A stretch of DNA of 64,000 nucleotides from Endozoicomonas sp965261315 (GTDB taxonomy: Bacteria > Pseudomonadota > Gammaproteobacteria > Pseudomonadales > Endozoicomonadaceae): NCBI GenBank assembly GCA_965261315.1, contig CBDHDM010000090.1, positions 62,001 to 126,000 on the forward strand. Direction: 5' to 3'. The notes beneath the pieces are model-generated. The model was not told the origin of the DNA and ran no database searches. It was given only the letters and a program-made list of their open reading frames with translations. Shown piece by piece: positions 37,220 to 45,906 of this stretch; position 1 is the first letter of the stretch, and each line of letters opens with the position of its first letter. The position numbers and the translations under genes are program-made.

Positions 37220-37250
37220 AACACTCAACCTTTAAAGTGAGTTGAGTGTT
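37220..37250. terminator. Bidirectional hairpin between tetR-type gene and Gate protein gene
   Basis: AACACTCAAC at 37,220 pairs perfectly with GTTGAGTGTT at 37,241 across an 11-base loop, between two convergent genes. The stem lacks a long T-run, so termination is probable but not certain. Confidence 0.6.
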
Positions 37251-37262
37251 GGGTTGCCGGTT

Positions 37263-38444
37263 TTAAACAATAAAAGGGCTGAGCAGAAGGTAAAGATAAC
37301 GGGCTGCGACACCGGCACAGATACCGCCAATGGTGTGAGCAAGTATGGCTTTGGACGTCAGCTGTCGGAAGCCCAGCGAGTCCAGCATGGCAGTATGAGT
37401 GCTGAGATAACCGCTCCAGCACATACCCATGGCTGTGAAGACCGCAATATCACTGCCACCGATAATTCCCTGACTGATAAAGTTAGGCACCAGTGACATG
37501 GCTGCACCGACGGCACCCAGAGAGGTGATGGGGAAAGCAACCAGCTCAGCATGGTCAAAACCAAAGAGCAGTTCAAACAGCCAGGTAACATGACTAGCCA
37601 GCTTTGGCAGCAGAGCAACCCCTTCAAAGGCACCACCGGTGTACCCGGTTATTGGCGCCCCAAAAGTGAGAACCATCACAAAGGTACTGATAATCAGAAC
37701 GCCTGGAATAATGGCAACGCCCATTTTGACTCCACCTTTACCGCCATCCAGCAGGGCATTGAGAAATCTTAACCAGACAGGATCTTTAGTGCTATGGTCA
37801 TCCAGAAGCTCACTGTGTGTATCCTGGATGCTTAATTCATGAAGTCTGGGGTCATTGAGGATAAAACGTTGCATCAGGCGCGTAGAGATAACCGCACCAA
37901 CAAGGGCTCCGGCCAGTCCTATCATGGCGGGTATAAAGTAGGTGGCACCGGTTTCACTGTTCTGCAACGTTGCCATAAAGGTGATGACGATAAGACCCAT
38001 ACCGAAAGAGGTACCAAAGTTGGTCAGAGATATGATCTCATAAGCCTTGAATGAGTGGCTGAAGCGACGATCCTTGGCCAGACCAATAATTGCCGGGTTG
38101 TCTGAGAAAAAGGTCATCATGGCTGCCATGGCTGCTCTACCAGGCAAGTTGAAGACGGGCCTCATTAATGGAACCAGCAGGCGTTCAATAAGAGAAATAA
38201 CATGGAATTCCATCAGCAGGCGACCCGCAGCACCGGTCAGTACGGTAATTCCCATCAGGAACAATACGGTGTTTAACAGAAGCTGGTGTGCGGTGTTAAA
38301 GAGGGTGTTGAACATGTGGGTAACACCCATGGTCTGGCCAAGGTAGCCAAACAAAAGTCCAGCGATAGATAGCAGGACAAGGGGTTCTACAATCTGGCGA
38401 AAACCGTGAGCGGTCTCCGTTTTGGTCGAGGCAACATCACTCAT
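37263..38444 (-). CDS. Nucleoside-recognition (Gate) domain membrane protein, YjiH-like
   Basis: The 393-residue, strongly hydrophobic protein has about nine membrane segments. It contains a Gate-type segment (FNLPGRAAMAAMMTFFSDNP) and SLTNFGTSFGMGLIVITFMA, as in YjiH-type nucleoside-recognition proteins. The substrate is not established for this group. It is monocistronic, convergent with the TetR gene, with a 200-bp AT-rich upstream region. Confidence 0.75.
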   Translation of the reverse strand: MSDVASTKTETAHGFRQIVEPLVLLSIAGLLFGYLGQTMGVTHMFNTLFNTAHQLLLNTVLFLMGITVLTGAAGRLLMEFHVISLIERLLVPLMRPVFNLPGRAAMAAMMTFFSDNPAIIGLAKDRRFSHSFKAYEIISLTNFGTSFGMGLIVITFMATLQNSETGATYFIPAMIGLAGALVGAVISTRLMQRFILNDPRLHELSIQDTHSELLDDHSTKDPVWLRFLNALLDGGKGGVKMGVAIIPGVLIISTFVMVLTFGAPITGYTGGAFEGVALLPKLASHVTWLFELLFGFDHAELVAFPITSLGAVGAAMSLVPNFISQGIIGGSDIAVFTAMGMCWSGYLSTHTAMLDSLGFRQLTSKAILAHTIGGICAGVAARYLYLLLSPFIV

Positions 38445-38660
38445 AGAGATACCTGTCAGGAAAACGAAATCTAATAGTAGACAATAATCCCTCGGTTTGT
38501 GCTATTGGTATTAATATTGATAGGTCATGCCAATAATGATTTCAGTATGGATTGAAGGGAATATAGAGCGATATCATCTATATTAATCCTATTAGTTTGA
38601 TCTAAGTCCTACTTTCAGATTTCTTGGGAGATGCTTTCTGGCAGTAGAAAGTGTTTTCTT

Positions 38661-39431
38661 TTAGTAAGTGTTTGGCAATTGTGAATTTATGAAATCAATA
38701 ATTCTATTCTGAGCATCAGAATCGTTTGTATTTCTATCCCCTAGCTCATACTGAATGAATGATTGAAGTAAATCGATATTAATATGGATGTATTCAGGGA
38801 TTTTTTTAGATGTTTTTAATGAAGCAATCATTGCTTTAATATCCTGTGGTTTAGTTGATGAGACACTATGAATATTATATTGAGCCCCAGTCATTCTGAC
38901 GGTTGGCCTTTTGATGGGGGGCGCTGCTGCTCCCAGCACTGAAAGGGCATCTGTATCATCATGTGTTGCTGCAGTAGTACTTTTTGTTATGGGAACAAGG
39001 GGGGGATGGTCTGTTGGTTTTTTACCCAATGGGTCAGTAGTGCTTTTAGCAGCAGCGGTACCTTCTTTTCTGTTATAGACGGTATTTACTTCAAGAATAC
39101 TGCTACTACAGCTAGGACAAGTTTTTTTTCTTTGTCTTGGTATATCTATAAATTCAAATGAAGAAGGATCTATCCCCGCTATTTCAATATCGTCGAGTGC
39201 TGTTCTGCCATCGCGATCTGGCCGGCTACCCATTAAATAAGAGGCAGGAGTTCTATCAGCAATCAGACTCTTCCAGTAGGTCTTAATACAGGAATCATGA
39301 AAATAGTTTTTACATTCGCAATCAAGCGTTACGGTATAGCCTGAAAAGTCACCTTCTTTTTTTTCAAATGCATCATTAAGACAAATGATACAGGGATTAT
39401 CAATATGAGAAGTGCCATCTGTTGCATTCAT
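38661..39431 (-). CDS. Eukaryote-like RING-type (C4HC3) zinc-finger protein, candidate effector
   Basis: The 256-residue protein has an ordered zinc-ligand pattern: C14-x2-C17, C38-x-C40, H45-x2-C48 and C105-x2-C108, with FHDSCIKTYWKSL after the fourth ligand. This spacing resembles RING-CH/RING-H2 domains of eukaryotic ubiquitin ligases, with a long 56-residue gap before the last pair. The middle (residues 120-180) is a Thr/Pro/Ala-rich linker; the C-terminus (residues 190-256) is helical. No signal peptide is seen. Start: ATG with AAGGTGG upstream. It stands alone in AT-rich DNA. A secreted E3-ligase-like effector is an inference from the motif. Confidence 0.6.
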   Translation of the reverse strand: MNATDGTSHIDNPCIICLNDAFEKKEGDFSGYTVTLDCECKNYFHDSCIKTYWKSLIADRTPASYLMGSRPDRDGRTALDDIEIAGIDPSSFEFIDIPRQRKKTCPSCSSSILEVNTVYNRKEGTAAAKSTTDPLGKKPTDHPPLVPITKSTTAATHDDTDALSVLGAAAPPIKRPTVRMTGAQYNIHSVSSTKPQDIKAMIASLKTSKKIPEYIHINIDLLQSFIQYELGDRNTNDSDAQNRIIDFINSQLPNTY

Positions 39432-39647
39432 GGATAAACCACCTTAATGTTAATTATTTCTGAAATAATATATGACTATATACATTCATTGGGTTCTGTT
39501 TACGTTAGTTAATAGTGGAATACTCCTTTCAAGCACATATGAAACAGACAAAGATGGTGTTCCAAAAAACATTATGGGTGGATTTTTGGGCTTCTGAAAT
39601 ATTTTCACTATTATTGTAACAGAGTTCATTCAGTATTTTATAAATAG

Positions 39648-39759
39648 GTAACTGCTTAATTTTGGCTGGCAAAATCGCATTTTCAGAATCTGACTTTACG
39701 CTTTCATTAGGCTACAGAGAAGCGGTAGGTCGATCTGCCAGCTATTTTTGAGCAGTTAC
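39648..39759. repeat. 112-bp MITE-like palindromic element
   Basis: The ends GTAACTGCTTAATTTTGGCT-GGCA and, on the minus strand, GTAACTGCTCAAAAATAGCT-GGCA match at 19 of 24 positions. It is noncoding, inside the gap upstream of the RING-type gene. Confidence 0.6.
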
Positions 39760-39797
39760 ATAAATAGGCAGTAATTAATTGGAAATTTTTTGACCAC

Positions 39798-39836
39798 TTT
39801 GACCCTTTGACCCTTTGACCCTTTGACCCTTTGACC
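39798..39836. repeat. Tandem repeat TTTGACCC, about 4.9 copies
   Basis: Four perfect 8-bp units and a seven-base partial copy are preceded by a degenerate unit (TTTGACCAC). It lies in noncoding DNA. The unit length is not a multiple of three, and no gene spans it. Confidence 0.85.
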
Positions 39837-40060
39837 AGATATTAAGGGATAAGTTCCAAACTGTTTAGTCAGTAGCTCAGCCAGAGTTTTGGTGAGGGCT
39901 TTCTATCCAAAAAATATTCCCAAATAAATGTTTAAGAACCTGAGACTGTCTGAAAGATTTGGAAAATCCAGCTAGGCAGCATCACTTAAGCGTTTTATCG
40001 AATTGAAGGCGCTCCAGCAGGCAGGCTGCCGGAGTTCTCAAGCTCACTGCTCTCCAGGCG

Positions 40061-41643
40061 TTAGTGCTCCCTGGTAGTTCGGAAGGTGACATCCGGGTAG
40101 CGCTCTTCAGCCAGAGACAGATTTACGCGGGTAGGTGCCAGATAGGCCAGATGACCACCACCATCAATAGACAGATTGTCTGCGCATTTGTGTTTGAACT
40201 CTTCCAGTTTTTTAGTGTCGCTGCAATCAACCCAGCGAGCCGTGTTGACATTGACGGGCTCATAAAGGGCATCAACGTTGTATTCGTCTTTCAGACGACG
40301 CATAACGACATCAAACTGAAGTACACCCACCGCACCGAGAATCAGGTCATTATTGTTCACGGGCATGAATAGCTGAGTGGCACCCTCTTCAGACAGTTGC
40401 TGAAGCCCTTTTTGCAGCTGTTTCAGCTTCAATGGATCTCTCAGGCGAACACGTCGGAACAATTCCGGGGCAAAGTGGGGTATCCCCATAAACTTCAGCA
40501 TTTCGCCCTGAGTAAAGGTATCGCCAATCTGAATTGTACCGTGGTTGTGCAAACCGATAATATCGCCGGAAGTTGCCTCATCCACGTGCGATCGGTCGCC
40601 AGCCAGGAAGGTCACGGCATCGGCAATTTTAATATCCTTACCAATTCTGACGTGCTTCATTTTCATGTTGCGTGTGTATTTACCGGAACAGATCCGCAAA
40701 AAAGCAATACGGTCACGGTGCTTGGGGTCCATGTTTGCCTGAATTTTGAACACGAACCCTGAGAAGTTCTCTTCGTTAGCCGCGATTATACGGTCACTGG
40801 TCTCACGAGGGAATGGGTGAAGGAGCCCACTTGACGAAATCATCCAGCATTTCCCGAACACCAAAGTTGGACAATGCGGTGCCAAAGAATACAGGTGTCA
40901 TTCTGCCAGCAAGGGTACTCTTCAAGATCAAATTCATGGCTGGCACCGCGAACCAGTTCAATTTCTTCCGTCAGATCTTCATGGAGGTCACCCAGCAGGG
41001 CCCTGGCTTCTTCCGAATCTAACCCCTTGATCTGGATATCATCAGGGATAACACTGGCCTGACCCGGTTTGAAAACATGAATGGTGTCGGTGTAAAGGTT
41101 GTAAACCCCTTTAAACTGCTTGCCCATTCCAATAGGCCAGGTAATAGGAGCACACTGGATTTTCAGGATATCTTCAATTTCATCCAGTACTTCTATCTGG
41201 TCACGGACTTCACGATCCATTTTGTTCACGAACGTGAAGATGGGTGTGTCACGCAGGCGGCAGACTTCCATCAACTTAATGGTTCGGTCCTCGACACCCT
41301 TGGCGCCATCAATCACCATCAGGCAGCTGTCAACAGCGGTCAGCGTCCGGTAGGTATCTTCAGAGAAGTCTTCGTGTCCGGGTGTGTCCAGCAGGTTTAC
41401 CGTACGATCGTGATATGGAAACTGCATGACCGAGGTAGTGATGGATATTCCACGCTCCTGTTCCATCTTCATCCAGTCAGAAGTCGCCATTCGGCCACTT
41501 TTTCGACCTTTTACTGTACCCGCAAGCTGAATGGCGCCACCCAGTAGCAGGAGTTTTTCGGTAATGGTTGTCTTACCGGCGTCAGGGTGGGAGATGATAG
41601 CGAAGGTGCGTCTGGCTTCGACTTCCCGGGTGAGTGATGACAT
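40061..41643 (-). pseudogene. prfC: Peptide chain release factor RF3, two frameshifts as read
   Basis: The start at 41,643 (MSSLTREVEARRTFAIISHP) gives the G1 motif SHPDAGKTTITEK and the DTPGHEDFSEDTY switch. A CCC at about 40,917-40,921 breaks the frame (two Cs restore EEYLAGRMTPVFFG). A second CCC at about 40,815-40,820 breaks it again (two Cs restore SPFPRETSDR). The C-terminus ends VTFRTTREH. The repaired length is about 526 residues, as for E. coli RF3. RF3 is the GTPase that recycles RF1/RF2. Two equal-type indels in a single housekeeping gene point toward sequence error. Confidence 0.88.
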
Positions 41644-41696
41644 GTTTTGTTTCCACATTGTGTACGTATATCTGTACACAATGGGATGTGTACAAA

Positions 41697-42416
41697 ATGA
41701 CAAATAATCAATATCTGGGTGAATTATCCAAATCGGTGGAGGTACTGCAAGTAGGCAGGAGGTTTTCCTGTAAATCCGAGGGTGATATGGTTCGGAATTT
41801 TGTCAAAAACTTTCCCGAAATCACCATGAAAGGGGTTTTGGCGGATGCGCTTTATGGAACGGGTGAGTTCATGGATCAGATCTCACAGATTACCGGCGGC
41901 GCGCAGGTTGTCAGCCAGATCCGTTCCAACCAAATTGTCTCCAACCGTAACTCACAGGCTCGTGTTGATGCCGTATTTGCCAGACAGCGAGGCGTTGAGA
42001 GTATTCTTATGGTTCGGGGGGCTAAAGAACGTTGGGTAACAATGTTGTCTGCCCGGTTGTTCGTTAAAGCGCACAATAAATGTCGTTTTGTTATTGCGAT
42101 GAAATACGCTGACGAAGAAGATTACCGCTATCTGGTCGCTTCGGATCTGTCATGGCGTCACACTGATATAGCCAGGCTATACACATTAAGATGGTTGGTC
42201 GAGGTTGTTATTCAGGACTGGAAAGCTCATGGGGGCTGGAACCGGTTGGCCAAACATCAAGGTAAAGAGGGATCTGGGCGAGGCGTGATCCTGAGCCTGT
42301 TGTGTGACCACCTGTTGTTATTGCATCCAGAGCAGTTCGTCCGGCTTAACAACAAAAAGCCCGGGTTGCCCGTTGGCTGTCTGGTCCTTAACTCCCGCTT
42401 AATTTTGAATTGGTGA
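41697..42416 (+). pseudogene. IS4-family transposase, N-terminally truncated
   Basis: About 239 codons carry a DDE-type segment (MKGVLADALYGTGEFMD) and the exact IS4 signature Y-x2-R-x3-E-x6-K (YTLRWLVEVVIQDWK). The N-terminal part with the first catalytic Asp is missing, and the fragment begins next to the prfC promoter region. It is not expected to transpose. Confidence 0.78.
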
Positions 42417-42624
42417 GTTTACGGCCTGCACACTGGGCAAAAAAGGTAAGCGCTCAGTGAACTGCATCCACCATCCGTATATAAGCCCAATTGTCAAAAC
42501 TGGAGTAACATCAACTCCAGTCAAGAATCTCTATTGGCAGTAAAACCCATCTTTTTTTTCTTCAGGCGTATACCAAACTACATTAGGGTCATTCTTGACC
42601 TGTTCCCACTGTTTTTGTAGGAAA

Positions 42625-44448
42625 TCAATTAACTCTTGATGATTTGAAGTTTCTGCTTGACCCTAAACTTGTACCTGAAGATAAATCTGAGTCATTCATT
42701 TCCTCATAAATATTTCTCAAGGCCAGTTCAACTTCCTTGTCGTTGCAGGGAGTGCCTTCATGCCCGGAGCGGTCGGTGCGCAGCTTCTTAAAGATCGTCA
42801 GCGCCTCCTGATGCTGTCCCATGTACTGGTATTGCCGGCCAAGGGCCAGTTCAACTTCCTTGTCGTTGCAGGGAGTGCCTTCATGCCCGGAGCGGTCGGT
42901 GCGCAGCTTCTTAAAGATCGCCAGCGCCTCCTGATGCTGTCCCATGTACTGGTATTGCCGGCCAAGGGTTAACTCTATGTCCTTGTCGTTGCAGGGAGTG
43001 CCTTCATGCCCGGAGCGGTCGGTGCGCAGCTTCTTAAAGATCGTCAGCGCCTCCTGATGCTGTCCCATGTACTGGTATTGCCGGCCAAGGGCCAGTTCAA
43101 CTTCCTTGTCGTTGCAGGGAGTGCCTTCATGCCCGGAGCGGTCGGTGCGCAGCTTCTTAAAGATCGTCAGCGCCTCCTGATGCTGTCCCATGTCCTGGTA
43201 TTGCCGGCCAAGGGTTAACTCTATGTCCTTGTCGTTGCAGGGAGTGCCTTCATGCCCGGAGCGGTCGGTGCGCAGCTTCTTAAAGATCGTCAGCGCCTCC
43301 TGATGCTGTCCCATGTCCTGGTATTGCCGGCCAAGGGCCAGTTCAACTTCCTTGTCGTTGCAGGGAGTGCCTTCATGCCCGGAGCGATCGGTGCGCAGCT
43401 TCTTAAAGATCGTCAGCGCCTCCTGATGCTGTCCCATGTACTGGTATTGCCGGCCAAGGGTTAACTCTATGTCCTTGTCGTTGCAGGGAGTGCCTTCATG
43501 CCCGGAGCGGTCGGTGCGCAGCTTCTTAAAGATCGTCAGCGCCTCCTGATGCTGTCCCATGTCCTGGTATTGCCGGCCAAGGGCCAGTTCAACTTCCTTG
43601 TCGTTGCAGGGAGTGCCTTCATGCCCGGAGCGGTCGGTGCGCAGCTTCTTAAAGATCGTCAGCGCCTCCTGATGCTGTCCCATGTACTGGTATTGTCGGC
43701 CAAGGGTTAACTCTATGTCCTTGTCGTTGCAGGGAGTGCCTTCATGCCCGGAGCGGTCGGTGCGCAGCTTCTTAAAGATCGTCAGCGCCTCCTGATGCTG
43801 TCCCATGTCCTGGTATTGCCGGCCAAGGGCCAACCCATTAACTTTTACTTCTTTTTCATTTTTTGAGCGATTATAAAGGTCCTGAAAAATAAGCAGTGCT
43901 TCCGTCAGTCTGAACCTGGCCTGAAGCAATCTGCCTTTTGCCATCCGTAATCCGTCGTTTAACGGAGTCTGGCTCTGCTCCAATGTTTCAAATATTTTCT
44001 GGCAATCATCAAAACACCCTAACTGAAAGAGTGCTCTCACTTTTATCAGGTTTGCTTTTTGAGTGTCAGGCAGAGAAAGGTTGTCACCTTGAGCTAATAT
44101 CTCTTCTGCGATGTTGATAGCTTGTTGTGGATTTTGTCTTAAGGACTTAAACCCCTCATTAATAAGCTGTGTATTACCCCGCTGTAGATAACATCCTCTT
44201 GGTTGAAGGTTGGATGTGTTTCGAAGGGACAATACTTGAAACTGCTGATGCAATCCGTGGCCCGCACGGTCACGGCTTGCCATCGACAAATCGAGGCGAG
44301 GGGCTGGTTGTCTTTGTGAGTGTTGTATGAATCCCACCTGTCTATGGCCTGCCTGAGCATAATGCAACCGATGTCCTTTTACGTGCTGATGATAAAAGGA
44401 GGAAACTTTGGGTTGATGGGGAGTCCCGTAAGGGAAATGAGAATCCAT
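42625..44448 (-). CDS. TPR-repeat protein with nine near-identical 41-residue units
   Basis: The 607-residue frame as read has an N-terminal 200 residues with weak TPR-like helices (EGFKSLRQNPQQAINIAEEI). Nine tandem units of 41 residues follow (LGRQYQDMGQHQEALTIFKK as core). Units alternate between linkers ending DKDIELT and DKEVELA. A GGG at about 42,660 probably shifts the frame. One G fewer would add NHQELIDFLQKQWEQVKNDP and a stop at 42,531. TPR solenoids bind protein partners; the partner is unknown. The gene lies inside the IS66 ends, in the same direction as the transposition genes. Confidence 0.8.
   Translation of the reverse strand: MDSHFPYGTPHQPKVSSFYHQHVKGHRLHYAQAGHRQVGFIQHSQRQPAPRLDLSMASRDRAGHGLHQQFQVLSLRNTSNLQPRGCYLQRGNTQLINEGFKSLRQNPQQAINIAEEILAQGDNLSLPDTQKANLIKVRALFQLGCFDDCQKIFETLEQSQTPLNDGLRMAKGRLLQARFRLTEALLIFQDLYNRSKNEKEVKVNGLALGRQYQDMGQHQEALTIFKKLRTDRSGHEGTPCNDKDIELTLGRQYQYMGQHQEALTIFKKLRTDRSGHEGTPCNDKEVELALGRQYQDMGQHQEALTIFKKLRTDRSGHEGTPCNDKDIELTLGRQYQYMGQHQEALTIFKKLRTDRSGHEGTPCNDKEVELALGRQYQDMGQHQEALTIFKKLRTDRSGHEGTPCNDKDIELTLGRQYQDMGQHQEALTIFKKLRTDRSGHEGTPCNDKEVELALGRQYQYMGQHQEALTIFKKLRTDRSGHEGTPCNDKDIELTLGRQYQYMGQHQEALAIFKKLRTDRSGHEGTPCNDKEVELALGRQYQYMGQHQEALTIFKKLRTDRSGHEGTPCNDKEVELALRNIYEEMNDSDLSSGTSLGSSRNFKSSRVN
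42721..43827 (-). repeat. Nine 123-bp tandem repeats encoding the TPR units
   Basis: GGCCAGTTCAACTTCCTTGT recurs or alternates with GGGTTAACTCTATGTCCTTG at exact 123-bp spacing. Units differ at only a few positions, including TAC/TCC (Tyr/Asp codon on the coding strand) and a two-type linker, producing a 246-bp higher-order period. Near identity at the DNA level indicates recent amplification or gene conversion. Confidence 0.95.
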
Positions 44449-44569
44449 ATATAATAAATACCAATGATGATTTGTAGTGGTTATTCACTAATAGTGACTA
44501 TCTCTGGCTCTATTGGTTCAATACAGTAGTATCGAAGATGGGGCAGGAAAGTTAGAGCCTCCCCATATA

Positions 44570-45200
44570 TCAGGCCTGTCGAATATCCGCGGGAGTCAAG
44601 TTCATCGGGAGCAAATGTTCAACACTGTCAGCATCCAATGCCTCTTTGAACTTCCGGCGAAGGTGCGCCATGCAGCCCACCAGCTGAATGTCCGGCATTT
44701 TGTCGCACAAGGCTTTATAGGCCGACAGGCCGTCACACTGAAGATAGCCCTTAAAGCCTTTGAGAAAGGCTTGCGGATGCTCATGCCCTCTTCCTGTCTG
44801 GTAGTCGTAGAGGATAACGGGTGATCCCGGCAGGGTCGTGGTCCGGTACAGCCACATATAGGATTTGTTAGGCTGGTACGACCTTCAGCTTGAAACTGAC
44901 CTCCTCACCCACGGGAAAACGTTGCTGGCCACAGCCACACAGCTTGTCACACTCTGGAAGATCAACGATCTTGACAATACGAGACAAGGTGGTGTTGTCT
45001 TTCAGGGATCTTCTGACTGGTTTTTTTCGGGTATGGCCGGGTACGGTCTGTGTTTCCGGCTCATCATCAGGCGTCGACTCATCATCCACGGCCTCCGCTT
45101 CATTGAACAGGTTTCCCTGGCCTTCATGACGTTCGCTGGCCGCACCAAACTGTTTATGCTTGTAGAGCCGGAACTGTTCTTCATGCCACGTTAGTTTCGC
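44570..45200 (-). pseudogene. tnpC: IS66 TnpC transposase, internally deleted
   Basis: The N-terminal piece (HKQFGAASERHEGQGNLFNE, then CDKLCGCGQQRFPVGEEVSF) is the zinc-finger start of TnpC. It hits a stop after KVVPA and then continues with a catalytic-domain piece (NKSYMWLYRTTTLPGSPVIL, then GYLQCDGLSAYKALCDKMPD). The middle and the C-terminal portion of the usual 500-residue protein are missing. It is not functional. Confidence 0.8.
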
Positions 45201-45202
45201 CT

Positions 45203-45493
45203 TCAGTTCAGCTGACGACGGGTGATGATCACAGCCTGATCCGCTGTATCACGGCAAGGCCAGTTAAACCGGCCCTTCTCCAGTCGCCGGTAATAAAGCC
45301 AGAAGCCGTTGGTCTGCCAGTGGAGGATTTTGAGTTTATCTCGCCCCCGGTTGCAGAAGACAAACAGGCCTTCAGATAATGGATTGAGTTCCAGTACCTC
45401 GCTGACCATCAACGCCAGCCCGTCAATGGACTTACGCATATCAGTGATGCCTGGCGCCAGATAAACCTTCAGGTGTGAGGTATCGGAAATCAT
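45203..45493 (-). CDS. tnpB: IS66 accessory protein TnpB
   Basis: The 96-residue protein has the IS66 Orf2 signature (VYLAPGITDMRKSIDGLALM, then FVFCNRGRDKLKILHWQTNG, then GFWLYYRRLEKGRF). It overlaps tnpA by 4 bp. It is intact. Confidence 0.93.
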   Translation of the reverse strand: MISDTSHLKVYLAPGITDMRKSIDGLALMVSEVLELNPLSEGLFVFCNRGRDKLKILHWQTNGFWLYYRRLEKGRFNWPCRDTADQAVIITRRQLN

Positions 45494-45822
45494 GCCGCCT
45501 CCACAACTCTGAGAAGCTGCTGCAACAGATCAGCATCAAAGCCCGACTGAAGGTCTATGCGATAACCATTGGGCGTTGATAGGGTCATGCAGGCATCATG
45601 ACGTTCATTTTCAGACACTTTATCCACGACATCAACAGGAATCAACGCTGTTTTTTCTGGATGTATGATTGACTGTTTTAGGTAATGGCGACGGAAATAG
45701 TAGCTGAATGCACTGGCTGATAGTTCATGGGTTTTGATGTAGTCGGAGCGAGACAGGCCGCTATGCTGCCATGCATCAATGTGCTGAAGCCAAAACTCCC
45801 GTTTTTGGTTCAGGTTTGCCAT
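45490..45822 (-). CDS. tnpA: IS66 accessory protein TnpA
   Basis: The 110-residue protein has an N-terminal helix-turn-helix-like part (FWLQHIDAWQHSGLSRSDYI) and ends with NGYRIDLQSGFDADLLQQLL, typical of IS66 Orf1. It is the first gene inside the right end of the element. Confidence 0.88.
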   Translation of the reverse strand: MANLNQKREFWLQHIDAWQHSGLSRSDYIKTHELSASAFSYYFRRHYLKQSIIHPEKTALIPVDVVDKVSENERHDACMTLSTPNGYRIDLQSGFDADLLQQLLRVVEAA

Positions 45823-45906
45823 AAAGCCTCCAAAGGTAAAATTGATGAGGCTTTAGTATCTTGCAGGGAGTTTCAGTAATGTAGATGCATTTCACCAAGC
45901 GCTTAC

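Larger units (their letters stand above)
39432..40060. other. Gene-free AT-rich gap with a MITE and a tandem repeat
   Basis: No credible reading frame is seen in 629 bp between the RING-type gene and prfC. The gap contains a 112-bp palindromic element and an 8-bp tandem repeat (listed separately). The remainder shows no recognisable feature. Confidence 0.6.
42446..45906 (-). mobile_element. IS66-family element with a TPR gene inside its ends
   Basis: The left end starts GTAAGCGCTCAGTGAACTGC at 42,446; the right end, read on the minus strand from 45,906, starts GTAAGCGCTTGGTGAAATGC. The two match at 22 of 27 terminal bases and have the GTAAGCG start typical of IS66. Inside, on the minus strand, lie tnpA, tnpB, a deleted tnpC and then the TPR gene. 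The flanks CAAAAAAG and GTATAAAC are not a target duplication, so one end may have been moved by deletion or recombination. The right end interrupts a His-rich exported protein gene. Confidence 0.7.

Noticed and set aside
39798..39836. Tandem TTTGACCC as a CRISPR or replication iteron array
   Set aside because: The units are contiguous 8-mers without spacers, and no cas, rep or DnaA-box context is present.
42760..43710. Series of plus-strand frames repeating MPGAVGAQLLKDRQRLLMLS
   Set aside because: They are antisense shadows of the 123-bp TPR repeats, which have codon structure and a recognisable fold on the minus strand.
42721..43827. CRISPR-like regularly spaced repeats
   Set aside because: The period is 123 bp with no unique spacers; every base is part of the repeated coding unit.
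44513..45194. Plus-strand frames over the IS66 tnpC region
   Set aside because: They are complementary to the clear TnpC pieces on the minus strand.
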